A stretch of DNA of 64,000 nucleotides from Bimuria novae-zelandiae CBS 107.79 (GCA_010015655.1 ML976725.1:305567-369566); one strand, 5' to 3'. Positions 1-12,404 are shown, numbered from the stretch's first letter. A program made the numbers and translations. Notes: a model not told the origin generated them from the letters alone.

Positions 1-11
1 AGGGGGCTTAC

Positions 12-640
12 CGTTGGCTTATTTGAAGCCGTGCGGGTAGCCAGATACAAAAGACGCTGACGTTGATCAGCACGATGAAGATGGCTACGCTGATCATGAT
101 TAGGCGTCCCTTTTCGCGGTCTTGCAGGATGATGCGGATCCGGTTGATGATGATCTGGAGCAGGAGTTGGATCTGTATCGCCCAGAGAACTACTGTGGTA
201 TCTCGTTAGCACATCTTCTCCACCAAACCCCTTCCCCCCTTCTCCTCTCCCCTCTCTCCCATTATAAAAACAGCAACATATAAAATAAAAGTTGCACACC
301 TACAAATCGACAAATGAAACCAAAAACTCGGTCGAATCACATACACCAGATACAACAAACACATCACGGCAATCGCCACACAAGCGACCAACTCTACCCA
401 AATCATCCACACATACGCGCTTCTGGCAGGCCGTCGCGACGCCCGGGTCTGCTGCACCGCCAGCACCGCTGCGGTTCCCGCGAAAATGATAGTGAGCCCA
501 AACACCACGTATGCAATGATAAGCGCGCGGTACGTCGTCGGTTGGATGTAGTAGTCATCTGGATTGATGAACGGGCCGAAGGCGCGGAACCGCGCGTACG
601 CGTCGGGCGCGTAGATGGTCGAGCCCGCCCACGCTGGCAT
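12..640 (-). CDS. fungal multi-pass membrane protein, 5' two exons (partial)
   Basis: Two coding exons are visible: 640-304 and 192-12. The intron 303-193 has donor GTAGGT, branch TGCTAACG and acceptor CACAG. A GTAAGC donor follows at 11, so the gene continues off the left edge. The start ATG at 640 gives MPAWAGSTIYAPDAY. Hydrophobic segments lie near residues 38-62 (ALIIAYVVFGLTIIFAG) and 78-100 (WMIWVELVACVAIAVMCLLY). Exon 2 carries an amphipathic LLLQIIINRIRIIL stretch and another membrane segment, LIMISVAIFIVLINVSVFC. This layout of repeated membrane spans with a basic loop is common in fungal hypothetical membrane proteins of unknown function. Joining the exons removes the stop that ends the unspliced frame and restores hydrophobic continuity. 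I do not recognise a named family. Confidence 0.7.
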
Positions 641-1378
641 GGGAGGGTGTGTGACGGAGGGGGAAGATACATGGCAGAGCGGTGTTAGGGCAGAGGTTTG
701 TTATGCGATTTTGGAGCGAGTGGCGGCGGGGAAAATCTGCTGGTGTGCGGATGATGGGAGCGGCGCAAGCGTGTGCGGGACCTGGGCAGACGCAGCGGAG
801 CCGTAGGGATTTCTTGTCCCGCGTTGAGATCGGTTCGCTGGGAGAGATTCTCTTTGCGCTTCTGAGTTGAGAAGCTGGAGCGGGCGAATGGTAGGGAGTG
901 GGGATCTCCCGGAGGGTGGAGGATGGTGGCGGTGAAAATCTCCGGTGTGCGTGATTGGGTTGGGATTCCAAGAGCGGGAGGAGGACAATTGGCGGTCAGC
1001 GACTGCCAGAGGTAGTGATGTCAACTTTGAAAAGATGTGCCGCGCGCGAGCCCGTTGCAAAGTGGAGACGAAGATGCGAGGACGCGCAGCATGCAAGGTT
1101 GCTTGATTTCGTTTGCGGGGAAGCGAAAGCTAATTACCTTTGGCTCGGTAGCATCCAGGAGAAACGGTTATCGTGACCGAACGACCTAATTGGCGGGAAT
1201 ACCAGTGACACAAGAATCCACGAAGGAATGGTGTGACATGCTCTGGTTGAGAGTGTGAACACCGTATGCTCGGACTGAAATATTGAAAAATCAAATGCGT
1301 ACGTTGTATGACTTGATCGTTAAGGCTTTTGATGCGATCTTCAGTACTGCACCTTCGTGTGATCGATCCTAAAGTTCG
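641..1378. other. intergenic region, no gene recognised
   Basis: This 738-bp stretch lies upstream of the membrane-protein gene at 640 and downstream of the CorA-like stop at 1379. Open frames here are short and show no family resemblance. It presumably holds the promoter of the membrane-protein gene and the 3' UTR of the CorA-like gene. Confidence 0.5.
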
Positions 1379-3646
1379 CTACACGTCCTTCACATCGACA
1401 ACGGTATCCTTGCTCTCCCTCTTCTCCTCGCCTGCACCTGCCTCAGGATCCACTACAGTCCCCATCCTCACCAAGCCGCTTTGCCTGCCCTCTCCCATGG
1501 CCTCCACCATCTTCCTAATATGGGGATGGCTTATGCTCTCCCTCCCACCGCGCTCACTTCCCCTCCTCTCAACCTTCCTCTCTCTTCTCGTCTGTACAGC
1601 ACCAGCCTGTGAGCCCATACGCAGCCGCATACCCTCCTCCGTCGACAGCGTCCTATTAACAGGATTTGGCTTGAAGGTCTCCTCTGCCTCGACGGTGGGT
1701 TTGGGCTTTGGTCTGAGCCAGCGCCACAGCTGTTTTGTTTTCTTGACCCAGATTCCGTAGCCAAAGTCGGTGGAGAGGAAGCCGATGAGCGAGAAGAAGG
1801 GAATGCAGACTGCGACGAGGGTAGCAGCAAATGGCCAAAAAGTTGACGGGTGTCCTGGCATGTTTGTCATGCCGAAGACCGATGTGACGAATGTCAATGG
1901 CCTGTGGATGTAAGCGTCTTATCTGCGAAATGAGCGTTTTCGAACGTACATGAAAAATAAATTCACAATGGTCAAGAGCTTGATGTTGCGGCCCTGTTGC
2001 ACCGTAATATCTGAAAGCTCGACAGACTTCCTGGATTCCTGGATGCTTGTTCCAGAGAAGAGGTGATCCTGTAGGGATTCGATTTCGTGTCGTCTTTCGT
2101 TATTCTCGCGTATTAAAGTTCGAAGTTCTTTCATTTCGCGCTCGAACTGGAGGCGGAGCGTCCGAAGCCTTCGTTTCCAATGGTCGTTCCGTGGCGATTC
2201 TTCAAACAATGGCCACAAAGTCTTGCTCTTCCCTTCCCATACGTCGTCGGTAAAAGTGTCTTCGAAAGAGTCGATCATGGATTTTATGCTGTCGTTTATG
2301 TTTCCGAGCTAAAATAAATTAGTGCCCTAGGCCAAGTTCTGGGGTGAACAAGGACTACTGACTGTTTGATGCGCATAAAAGTAGCGACGTGTCCACGTGA
2401 ATGTTTTGTCTTCGAACAGCCGCTGATCCCGCAACGCAGCATCGAACAAAAAGCCAATCTCTGGAGTGATCATAAGAGTGATCCGCTTATAAATCTCATC
2501 ATACCGCTTTCTAGCATCGCGATATTCCGTCAAGAGCGCATGGAGAAAAGCTTCGGGCCCGTTCAAATAGCGATGGCCAGATTCAAAGGTGTCCGGCGTA
2601 GCTCTCCAATCAGAGAAGCACTCCAGTTGAAGGACCTATCTGCATCAGCATCCCAAAACCTACTGTATTGATCAAGGAATGTTTACCTGCCATGGAGACC
2701 AAATGTCTTGTACCCAGCCATATTGCGTTTTCGCTCTTCGGCCTCTGTTTCGGATCCGACGTGGTTTGTCATCATATAACGCTAACGCCACTACAGCGCT
2801 GCAACGCGAAAGCGGTAAATGTGATGAGCTGGAATCCCCATCTTTGTCTGCGCGTTGCCAGTCCATGGGCTTGCAATCTTCACCGACCACGGTGTAATAT
2901 TCAAAATTGAAGAAGAAAGTCTTTTGGTGTTTTTGATCCACTTCATATGCACGTTCCATGTGAGCGGAGGATGCTTCCGTCCGAACGAGGTGTCTGAACA
3001 GCTCGTCCATGTCGAAGGTGTCATTTAGAGTCAAATGGAGAGCGCCGAAGAGAATCGGTGAGGGTTCTCTGGCGATAGTAATACGACCGACAGTTGGCTT
3101 CTCCGTTGTATTCCCGATATTCCTGATGCTATGCCATATTTCTGCGGCCCGGGACATGTTATTCTGCCCATGGCTACCGCTCGTCTCGATTAATTCCACA
3201 ACGCCCTCCGGTCCTACATCGTACACCTGGAAGTGAGAGTAATGCGAGCGGTCTTCCGGACCACCTGGGCCAAGATGGAACAGATGGGGTTGTTTCGAAA
3301 GTTTCCCAGGATCAGCAATAATCGGTGCCAGTATTTCTCTTCCGTACTCTTTCCAGTCGTGATTTTTCAGATGCTCCCTGAGGTGTTCGTGGTCGAAAGA
3401 TTTGGATGGCAGCTCGCCTTGCACGAAATACGACTCGTCCTCCTCGTCCTCAGTATCGGATAGCGTTGAGGAATCGGCGAATGCATGGCTGGGTCGATCG
3501 TCTCGGGTCGTTTGTCGCTGAAAAGTTGGTGTTTCCGGAGGCCCAAACGATGCGCTAGTACCCGACAGGGTCTTCAGCAAAGCGTCATGTGATCGTTGGA
3601 GAGACTCTAGCTGCTTCCGAAGCGCATCCACTTCATTCGTGGCCAT
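1379..3646 (-). CDS. CorA-like Mg2+ transporter-family protein
   Basis: Four exons are inferred: 3646-2687, 2635-2363, 2308-1950 and 1901-1379, giving about 704 residues. Introns use GTAAAC, GTCAGT and GTACGT donors and are 51-54 and 48 bp long. The N terminus has a coiled-coil-like start (MATNEVDALRKQLESL) and an acidic segment. The middle is the soluble domain typical of fungal CorA-like proteins (DWRATPDTFESGHRYLNG, then LGNINDSIKSMIDSFEDTF). The C terminus has two membrane helices near residues 518-540 and 550-575. The first ends in FVTSVFGMTNM, a variant of the CorA GMN signature found in fungal family members. CorA proteins are homopentameric divalent-cation channels, so Mg2+ or another divalent cation is the likely substrate; this is family inference. 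The gene is divergent from the amidohydrolase at 4407. Confidence 0.85.
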
Positions 3647-4406
3647 ATGCGCCGAAGCGATCTCCTGGGGGTGTACAGAGAGGAAAACAGAAGAGGTTGT
3701 AGCGATGCGTGGGATTGTAAGAACTAGATGTACGAGCTGGAACAGTGCGCCAGCTTAGCCGTCCGAGGCATGGCCCCCATGTGCCGCCGAGCCGCCCGCT
3801 TACACAGGAGAATTCGCGGCTCCAATGTCGCGCTCGGCCAAGACGCGCTGATGCAGGGTTGCGCAATTGTTTGGAGTCCAAGATGTTCTTTCGCTGCCTC
3901 GACAAAGTTCACGGTGGGTCTGGCCCGGTCTTGGAGGCGACTTGCACGTCCATGCTCACCGCCTCTTGATACATGATTCACGCATGCTCATTTCGAACAC
4001 ACACGTCGCTTGCATCGGTACGGGTTGTCAAGATGTCGAAGAGATGGCGGTGGGAATACTAACCAACGCCGGACTAAAGCCGGCGTCATGTGTGTGCTGG
4101 CATTTTAGGTAGTGGGGTTTCGACGCTAAATTGGCAAATTCCACGTTCATGGTTAAACGTTCACGTCTCGCAAACATGAAGCAAAGTTTTCGCAGTCGAT
4201 ACCCAACATCTACTTATTAAACATGGAGATTGAGCAAATGGTAGGACGGCGAAGTTTGGTATTGAGTTATCCTAGATCAGGAAGGTAGATACTTTGCCGC
4301 GGTTGCGACGCCGTATCGATAAGCTCCGACTGTTTCCATCAGCGCCTGAGAGACCTCCTTCTACCTTCCCAGTCGCACCTGCTATTCTCAAACATCAGGA
4401 GGCATC
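3647..4406. promoter_or_regulatory. shared upstream region of two divergent genes
   Basis: These 760 bp separate the start codons of the CorA-like gene (minus) and the amidohydrolase (plus), so both promoters must lie here. No coding frame resembles a known protein. I see no unambiguous TATA box or named factor site. Confidence 0.5.
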
Positions 4407-6266
4407 ATGCCCTCCTTCGGGTGGCTCATCACCTTGTCGGTCGTCGTCCTCCTCGGCTCTCTTATATATCAAAATCCGGAACCGCTGATTGCATCGATAA
4501 CGAACACGCTAGCGTACAAGGTCTTCCAGCAAATATTCGAGGAAACACATTGCTATGTCACCGTCCGGACGAACTCAGCGGACTTGCCCCACGCCGAATG
4601 CTTCAGTGTTGCGAACGGAAAATTCAGAAGGGTCTTTCTGGACGAGACATCTTACGATCTCATAAAAGAGAGGCGAAAGGGACACGTGATTCCTGGCTTG
4701 TGGGACGGACATGGCCATCTGTCACAGTTTGGAGAGTCGTTGGACTCTGTCGACTTGTTTGACGCCCAGTCCATGGACGAGGTGAAGAAGAGACTCGTGG
4801 AATACAAGGCTGGCCATGAAGAGGCGGGAACGAGCGAGCAATGGCTCAGAGGCATCGGTTGGGATCAGGCTAACTTCAAGGGAAAATGGCCGGTAGCAGT
4901 ACGTTTGTTTCTCGTCAAAGTGGATTAAATGATGAAAAACTGCTAATACTGGAACAGAAAGACCTCGAGATCGATGCCCACTTCAAGGATCTCTACGTGA
5001 TGCTGGACCGTGTCGATGTGCATTGTATCTGGGTATCTGAGAAGGTTTCATCGCTCTTACCCAAGCCTTTACCACAGGTCCCTGGCGGAGAGATCCCGGC
5101 CAAAGGAGTCTTCTGTGACAATGCCATGGACATAGTTATGGCGTACTATCCAAAGCCCAACAATGCCCGTCGGACAAAATGGATACAGGACGCAATGTTT
5201 GAGCTGAACAAACACGGCATTGTTGGAATGCACGACGCTGGTGTCTTCCTCTCTGAGCAGAAGCTTTACAAGGAACTTTCTGCTAGTGACTCATGGACAG
5301 TGCGGGTGTATGGGATGTCTGAGTGCGACACGAGGAACACGTTCTGCCCAGATGACGTTGAAAAGGTCCACACCGCCAATGGGATGTTGCACATGCAAAG
5401 CGTAAAGCTCTTTGCTGGTACGTATTCCCTGTGTACAATGCTGTTGAAAATGCTTACGCATCGCAGACGGCGCTTTGGGTAGCTGGGGAAGCGCCATGAT
5501 CGAGCCATACAGCGACAAAAAGAGCTCCTCAGGCACTCTCCTCGTCAATGCTACAAAGCTCTCCAAAATCACACACGACTGGGCACACGCAGGCTACCAA
5601 GTCAACATCCACGCCATTGGCGACCTAGCCAACCGGATCGCCATCGACGCCTTCGAGGAAGCCCTCAAAACTCTCTGCCCTGGATCTACTCTTCGTGAAT
5701 GCCAGGCGAAACACCGCTTTCGCATCGAGCACGCCCAGATCATCCATCCGGACGATCAACGCAGGATGAACGAACTCGGCATCATCCCGTCCATCCAGCC
5801 CACGCACGCGACCTCGGACATGCCGTATGCTGAGACCAGGCTTGGGAAACGTCGCACGGAGGAAGAAGCCTATCGCATGCGCTCACTCCTCCCGCTCAAG
5901 CCCGTGTTCGGGAGCGACTTCCCGGTGGAACCGGTAAACCCCTTCGAGGGCATCTACGCCGCTGTCACTCGGCGCAGCCCGAAAACAGGCCTCGGTCCCA
6001 AAGGCGAGAAAAAAGGCTGGTATGAGTCCGAGACAGTGACGCTGGAGGATGCTTTGGATGGCTTCACTGTCAACCCTGCCTATGCAGCGTTCCTCGAGGG
6101 CAAAGCTGGCGTCATTGAATCGGGTGCTTATGCTGATTGGATCGTGTTGGATGAACCGTTGGAGACGCTGGATATAGAGTCGTTGCGTAGTATTCAGGTT
6201 AAGGAGACTTGGGTGGGTGGCAGGCTGGTTTACAAGCGCGCGGGACCAATGGAAGCTCCGTGGTAG
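4407..6266 (+). CDS. membrane-anchored amidohydrolase (amidohydrolase_3 / YtcJ-like)
   Basis: Three exons, 4407-4898, 4958-5417 and 5467-6266, join in phase to about 583 residues. Both introns (59 and 49 bp) have GTACGT donors. Residues 4-22 form a hydrophobic N-terminal anchor (WLITLSVVVLLGSLIY). Metal ligands of the amidohydrolase superfamily are visible: the HxH in GLWDGHGHLS (residues 102 and 104), NIHAIGD, RIEHAQIIH, and the acidic residue in FGSDFPVEP. The C-terminal ADWIVLDEPL is the usual closing strand of the composite domain. The family hydrolyses amide or C-N bonds of small molecules such as N-substituted formamides. The natural substrate cannot be read from the sequence. All metal ligands are present, so it looks active. 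Confidence 0.88.
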
Positions 6267-6823
6267 ACGACACCAGTTGTCGCCCGCTCTGTGTAAAGTC
6301 ACTTGAGAAGAAGGCACAGCTTCGAAGAGACCCCGAGAGATGATTTTCGAACTCGCTTTCCAAGTGGAGTCGTGGGAAGTCGGCCACTTAATCTCCGAGC
6401 AGCAGATGTCGTCGTGTAGACTGATGCACCCCGTTATATATACCATGCATTAAAATCCATACATCCCTCTTTCGAAACTGAAAAGGCCAGATTCCGCAGT
6501 TCCCACCGAAATACCCCCGCGTAACTGCTGATACCAATCTAGTTACCGTCCGTCAGTGAAGGCCAACATGGTACTCATGCCCCAAGCGCTTGCACTACAA
6601 CCAACCACAATCACCCCATTACCCAGGTAGATTTCGTTTGCTCCGCCCATGTTCCCTGAACAAAATCAGTTGTTGTTAGAGTGCGCGGGGAGCGCAAAGT
6701 CTTTCAAGAGCCCCTCCCTACAGCCTCGAAGGTAGAAAACTCCCCCTCTAACCTGTACTCTAACTGCTCTTACACACCACCCACGAGCAGTAAAACGACA
6801 CCAATCAACAAACTTATAAGGCC
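6267..6823. other. intergenic region upstream of nicotianamine synthase
   Basis: This 557-bp stretch holds the 3' end of the amidohydrolase transcript and the promoter of the nicotianamine synthase gene. Pyrimidine-rich tracts occur shortly before the ATG, as is common in fungal promoters. No gene is recognised. Confidence 0.45.
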
Positions 6824-8009
6824 ATGTCCTCCCTACCGCCTCCCATGGAGTCGAAACCCCCAAAATCCGCACCACCGTGTGGGCGCGTCGATACGCCCCT
6901 CGCTACTCCACCGCCCACACCGTCCCCAGCCGCAGCAACAGCACACGCCCTACACAAACAGATCCAAAACGTTTACTCAGAACTCGCCCCCCTTGAGAAC
7001 TTCGCGCCGTGCGAGTTAGTCAACACACTCCTCACGCGCCTCGTAACCCTCTGCATCCAGCCCTACAGCGCCGAAACCGTATCCCAATTCTTCGCCATAG
7101 ACGGGGTGAAGACGCTCTGCTCAAAAGTACAGGCGATATGTGGAACTGCGGAGGGAGAACTGGAGAGGTATTGGGCGGAGAAAATCCTCGCAGACGCGGA
7201 GAATAGCACAGGTACATTCACTAATCCCACCCCTCTCCATCATTCTAACGGGAACATAACAGATCCAACCACGACGTGGGGGCTCCTTGAATCTTTCCCC
7301 TACCACGAGAATTACAAGGGCCTCTCGCACCTGGAGATTTCCCTTCTCACCCCCTTCTTAAAAGTGAGTAGAAAGGAGGACATGAGGGTGGTTTTTCTAG
7401 GCTCCGGCCCCCTCCCCCTCTCCTCTCTCCTGCTCACAACGCACTTCACCACCGCTACTGTGTATAATATCGACTACGAGCCCGCCGCGATATCGCTCTC
7501 CTCAGCGCTAACGCGTGCACTGGGGCTTGGGGGTAGGATGAGTTTTGCGTGCGAGGACGCGTTTTCTCTGTCTCCTCCATCGGCTTCTGGGCCTGGATCT
7601 AGGGTTAGTAGTGAGGATGAAGATGGGGTGGATTGGGATAGCGTAGATGTGGTTTTCCTCGCTGCGCTGGTGGGCTTGACGAGCACCGAGAAGATTGCCG
7701 TGCTGAGGGGGTTAGCGGTAAAGTTGCGGGCGGGCACGCTCGTGATGTGTAGGAGTGCGAGGGGGTTGAGGGCGTGTTTGTATCCGGTGAGTTTGACATT
7801 TTTATTTGACTGTGGGATAGGCGTGAAGAGGAATGAGGGCGTGGCTGACAGGGGAACAGATACTAGAGCTTTCGGACGAGCTGCTGGGCGCGGGGTTCGA
7901 GGTGCTGGCGGAGATGCATCCGTGGGGGAGTGTTGTGAATTCTGTGGTTGTGCTGAGGGTTAGGGGTGAGGAGAGGCTGGGGTGTAGGGTCTGGGAAGGG
8001 AGGCGGTGA
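6824..8009 (+). CDS. nicotianamine synthase
   Basis: Three exons, 6824-7211, 7263-7786 and 7860-8009, give 353 residues. Intron 1 (51 bp, GTACAT donor, TCTAACG branch) is in frame, so an unspliced reading also stays open; intron 2 (73 bp, GTGAGT) shifts the frame, and splicing restores the C-terminal strand HPWGSVVNSVVVLRV. The enzyme joins three S-adenosylmethionine molecules into the metal chelator nicotianamine. Visible family features are the helical N-terminal domain, LLESFPYHENY, the SAM-binding glycine loop VVFLGSGPLPLSS (about residues 173-185) and the acidic strand end YNIDYEPAA (197-205). Length fits the family, which is known from plants and some ascomycetes. It is convergent with the F-box-like gene. 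Presumably cytosolic; a role in Zn/Fe/Ni homeostasis is inferred. Confidence 0.9.
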
Positions 8010-8244
8010 GGATACCATGAAAATGCATCTTGTAGGTATACAGGAAAGGATTAAGGATGATTACTCGTGGGGTGGCAACGGATGCAGGTTGTGGAAAGGA
8101 TGGTTATGGTTGTTTCTCGACACTGTAAGTGGTCTGTCAGCCGCATCAAAACAACAAGTATACCGCACCTGGCCCTCACCAGACTCCCTTTTGCGCTCAC
8201 ACAGCATTACTCTCTCCTGCCTCCCGCATCGGCCCTGCACGCTA

Positions 8245-9936
8245 TCAAGACTCAGCAGCCCCTAGATCCAGATGGACCATACTATCCACTTCATCCACAT
8301 CCTCAAACACCCCCGCCGGCACCCTAACCCCTAACCTCCTCACCTCCTCCACCACCCTCTTCCTCTCTCCCTTATACTTCTCCGCGCCCAAAAATGCACC
8401 TGCCTTCCACCACAGTGCGCCCGGATCCGTCACCTGCTCGTCCTCACACTTATATGCCTCTCTTTCCTCCATATACCTCTCTTCGCGCTCCATCAGCGTC
8501 AGCGCTGCCGCCGTCCACGCATACAAACACGCCATATCCGCTGATCCGATGAACTCGCTGAAGAAGTCCTCCATGGCAGAAGTAGGGCTGGTCCCGTGAC
8601 GCATGAGCTTGATGCTGCGGACGCCCCAGAAAGCCGCTTCTTCGGGGCGCGAGAGGAGCAAGTACGCGTGGACGACGCGGGCGACGAGGCTGATGCGCAG
8701 GATGACGCGGACCGTCATGGCCGCCTGCCCAGCGTAGCGGCCCGCAACGATGTCCTCTGAAAAATGCCCATCGGCGAGGACCCTTCTGGAGCGACCCAAA
8801 ATCTTGATGTGGATGGCGTCGAAAGCATTGATGTACGAGGCAAGTGCGGCTTCGGGGTTGTTGGTGGCGAGGAGGAGGTCGCCTTCTTCCATGAGGGTTG
8901 TGGCGCGCTCACAGGATTCTTGGACGGTGGGGTAGGGGACTATCATGGCGGTACGCACCTCTTGGATGGCGAAGTCAGCGAAGCCTTCGAATTCGGTCTG
9001 GTAGAGGCCTTTTACGTCGCCAAAGGGGAGTAGAAGCTTTCTCTGCAGTGAAAGCGGAACGGGCTTGGGGTCTGCTGGGTAGTACGGATCGCGGAGCGTG
9101 AAGGTCAGGCATATTTGCGTGTTTAGGTTCGTGTAATTGAGGGCAGAGTAGTACCAGACTCTGGTGAAGCTGTGCAGATCGTGTAGGAGGAGGATGATGG
9201 AGTAGTCAGGGACGGTGACGCCGTGTAGGGGAGCGGTGACCTGGACGAGGGCGGTGTGTTGGTTGAATGAGTCTGCACGTGGCCCGGAGGCAACGATAGG
9301 AACCTGCCCGCCAGCTTGTATGTGGTGGACTGTTAGTGATTAGCACAGCTCTTCCATGAAGGCATCATCCCAGGTTCGTACCAGCATGGGGCCATGGTGT
9401 CTCAATCCTCACAAACACGTTCTTCCTCCAGCTCCGCAACGCCTCAAACCAGATTTGCTTGCTCGTCCTCAACAGCGCAAACTCAAACTCATACCGGCCG
9501 CTCGGCCCATCCGGACTCTCGTACAACTCCAGCCTGTCCTACGCAACATCAGCTCAACGTTCCCTCCTTTACATCTGTGCGATAATCATACTTCAGGCCT
9601 AAAATACTCATCGTACACTTGTTCGCGAAGCTCTTGTGGCAATCTCATGAACGGAAAGGGCTGCTCCGGCGCCGGCTTCACCACTGGCGCCCTCCGTTTC
9701 CTCAGCTCCTTGTCCAGCTTGTCGTACTCCAGCTGGAGCTCGGCCTTCAGATCGTAGTCAGAGTCTTCCTCCGCTTCGTCGGACTCCTGTGCAAAGTAGA
9801 ATGTATCTAGCGCATTCATCGTGAGTACGGCGACGTCACCAGCTTGCGGGGGCGGGCTGCTGTAGGGGGGCGGCGGAGAGGAAGGGTGGCCCAGTGCAGC
9901 GTCAGTCCCGCCGTTATTGAGTCCATCACTCGCCAT
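8245..9936 (-). CDS. F-box-like fungal protein of unknown function
   Basis: Three exons, 9936-9592, 9538-9382 and 9329-8245, join to 528 residues. Donors are GTATGA and GTACGA; acceptors GCGTAG and AACAG. After a proline-rich N terminus and an acidic coiled segment, residues around 97-115 read PFPFMRLPQELREQVYDEYF, the short F-box-like motif seen in many fungal proteins. The middle contains a beta-rich stretch (TVPDYSIILLLHDLHSF). The C-terminal third is helical and TPR-like in flavour (EEGDLLLATNNPEAALASYI and following). F-box-like motifs can recruit SCF ubiquitin ligases, but many short fungal versions have no shown function. It reads as a single gene because the splices keep one frame across regions that otherwise contain stops. 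Confidence 0.75.
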
Positions 9937-10342
9937 GGTTGTCTACTGCTTGCGTCTCGAAGCAAGTGGTTGGGAAGGTTGCTTCGAGGCGATCGATTAT
10001 GAGACCTGACGCTATTGGTGCCGCGGCTTTCCCCTCAGCGCTTTATCTCCGTACTCTTATGTCCGTGGGCTAATTTGCTGCTAAACCACGAACAATTGCA
10101 CTTCGATCGCGCCTTTTGGTCTATTCACTTTTATCATCTTCTCCAGGTGCTAGACGTATTTCCTCATCTACTACCTCGGCATAAGCAGATGTGATAATAC
10201 ATCTGTACATATTGGATTACCCAATGTGATATTGTTACATATACATACAGTACACTCAAACCCGCCCAATGCACCCCGCTTCTCAAAAGGAGCGGAAACG
10301 GTACATGATATTACATCCCAAACGCCATATCCATCATGAGTT
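9937..10342. other. intergenic region
   Basis: These 406 bp hold the promoter of the F-box-like gene and the 3' UTR of TIM50; both genes are on the minus strand. No additional gene is seen. Confidence 0.45.
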
Positions 10343-12146
10343 TCAGGCCGATTTACCTGCCTCCGGTGTACCAGCTGGTGCAGAAGGTAGGGGCGACTGC
10401 TGCGCAGGGGCAGCTGCACTGCCTCCAAACCAGCTCATCGCGCCGCTCTTCATGTTCTTCATCTGCTCCTCCTGGAACTTCTTCTCTTCCTCAGCCATCT
10501 CCTTCAGCCACTTCTCGCCGTTCTCGCGAATTTCTTTGTCCATGGATTCGTATTGTTTCCGGCCGATGTCGCGGAAGATGTCGATCATCATCTTGCCTTG
10601 CGCTGCGGCCTCGGACATATTGGTGCCATCGGCAAGTACCATCTGACCCTGCTTCGCACTTCCCATGCCGAGCGCGCCCATGAAGGAATTGATGCTCTTC
10701 CTGCCCTTCTTTGCCTTCTCTGCCTCTACTTCCTTCATATGTTCGGCGCGAAGTTTCGCTTCTCGGCGCGCGAACTCGGTGGGGATGTCCTTGCCTTCCA
10801 TCGACTTCAGAGCATGTCGCACGTCGAAGTTACCACCACTCTGTTGAAGCATAGCCAGGTATTCGAGGAAGGGGATGAGGGCCACGAGGCCCTTGTCACC
10901 GGGTTGACCTTTCCACTTGGGAAGCACAATCGCGTTCTCGGGTTGTGCCTTTACATGTGAGGGGTCGGTGTCGATGATGATGGTTCTCGAAAGATCACGG
11001 TTCAGATGAGAGAGATCCTGAGGACATTAGCAACATGCCAGCAGTCATCGAACGCAAAGAACTTACCTTGATATATTCACCCCCCTCGTAGCGAGTCGCC
11101 TCGCGGAACAGAGGCCACATGACAATGCGGTAAGGATCAAGTTTGCGGATGATGGGGTCGGCGTCCATGGACTTGGCAGAGGTGAAGATGACTAGCTCAT
11201 AGTACTGGCTCAGGTATCGGAGGAAGTAGTCGACGCCAGGACGCTTTGCCGTCCGCCAGCCGTGCTTCGTTGTCCATTCTGAGTGCACCAGAAGATCCTC
11301 CAAGCTCAGAACCAGAGTCAACGGTGGCATCATCTCGACCTCAGGCAGGAGCTTGTTAAAGGTTGGTTCGGTGTAGTAGCTCATCTCACCGCCGATACGA
11401 GCCTTTGCCCGCTGATACATCAGGATGGGGGTCCATCCATTTGGCGCGTCTGGGTGCTTCTTCTCCTCCTCTTCGCTTTCCCAATTCCTGCATAGGTATG
11501 CGCTGCCCGTGCCTGCGAAGACGGCGAAGGCGATGTATGACCAATTGGCAACCTTATTGCGCCTCCGGTCTGTGCTCGTCTCATATGCAGATTTCGGCAG
11601 CTCGCCGCCTTCCCGCCCCGGTCCAGGTGGGCTCTCGGGATCCTCGGTGATGTTGTTGGGGTCTTGAGCACCCGATCGCGATTTGGTCTCGGCTTCGCCA
11701 AACTCCGCGCCAAAGGTAGATGGGATGCCTTGGCGTAGATCAGGCAGAGGCTTTTGCGGCTGCGGTGGGCTTTCGGTCGTGGGCTCCGTGTTTTCTGAAG
11801 GCGACTTCGGGCCGGAGAACTCCTCTTGCTCTTTTGAAAAGGTCTCTTGTTGTGCGGCCTTCCCAGATTGGGGCTTGCCAGGGCCTGGCTGCTGTGTGGT
11901 GGTGGTGTTGCGCTCTGGTGCTGTCGCTGCATCAAACTCGGGCTGCTCCTTGGGATGCGCAGGGTCGTTTGTCGCCTTGTTTGATTTGTCGAATTTGATG
12001 GGGTCAGGCCGCTTCCATGTGTTGTCCCGGCCAGGCTTGTTCGCGTAGAAGCGTATGCGCTGCGACGTCGAAGCTATGGGAGCTATACGTGGGACTTGCA
12101 AAGCAGGCGCAGTGCGCAACGTCCGGGAAGCCGCGCGCATGAACAT
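10343..12146 (-). CDS. TIM50: mitochondrial import inner membrane translocase subunit TIM50
   Basis: Two exons, 12146-11067 and 11017-10343, join at phase 0 to 584 residues across a 49-bp intron (GTAAGT donor, GCTAATG branch). Residues 1-35 are Arg/Ser/Ala-rich without acids, a typical mitochondrial presequence. A long Pro/Gln-rich linker precedes one membrane span near 201-219 (NWSYIAFAVFAGTGSAYLC). The FCP1/NIF-like domain starts near 276 with LVLSLEDLLVHSEW and includes HGWRTAKRPGVDYFLRYLSQ and TIIIDTDPSHVKAQPENAI. TIM50 is the receptor of the TIM23 complex that takes preproteins from the TOM complex. The SLEDLL motif lacks the phosphatase aspartate pair, as is normal for TIM50. The tail is rich in charged coiled-coil sequence and Ala/Pro, as in other fungal TIM50 proteins. 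Confidence 0.95.
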
Positions 12147-12404
12147 GATGGCAAACTACAAATTAAAAGGGAATGAAGAGATACAATACATGGAATGAAA
12201 GTGGAACTGTTTTGTCGACGCGCTCGATGGCGACGCTAACTGCGGTCTGCCGACACTTTTTCTGACGACAGCGCCAAGCGACGCACGGGCGGCGGGAGAG
12301 AGAAAGCAACAGGTGGCCGAACTGCACATCCCGGCCATGGCGAAGCCGCCATGAGAGTCGACGTTTCGTGACCTCCATGTCGCCAAACTGGGGCTCTCGT
12401 GGGA
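12147..12404. promoter_or_regulatory. short bidirectional promoter between TIM50 and EDEM
   Basis: Only 258 bp separate the two divergent start codons, so the core promoters must share this stretch. No clear TATA box is visible. The arrangement suggests possible co-expression of the two genes, which is inference. Confidence 0.5.

Noticed and set aside
8245..8958. Last 237 codons of the F-box-like gene as a separate protein
   Set aside because: The frame continues upstream without a stop through 9329 and splices cleanly to two further exons.
10343..11017. TIM50 second exon as an independent gene
   Set aside because: A canonical 49-bp intron joins it in phase to the first exon, and the joined protein has full TIM50 domain order.
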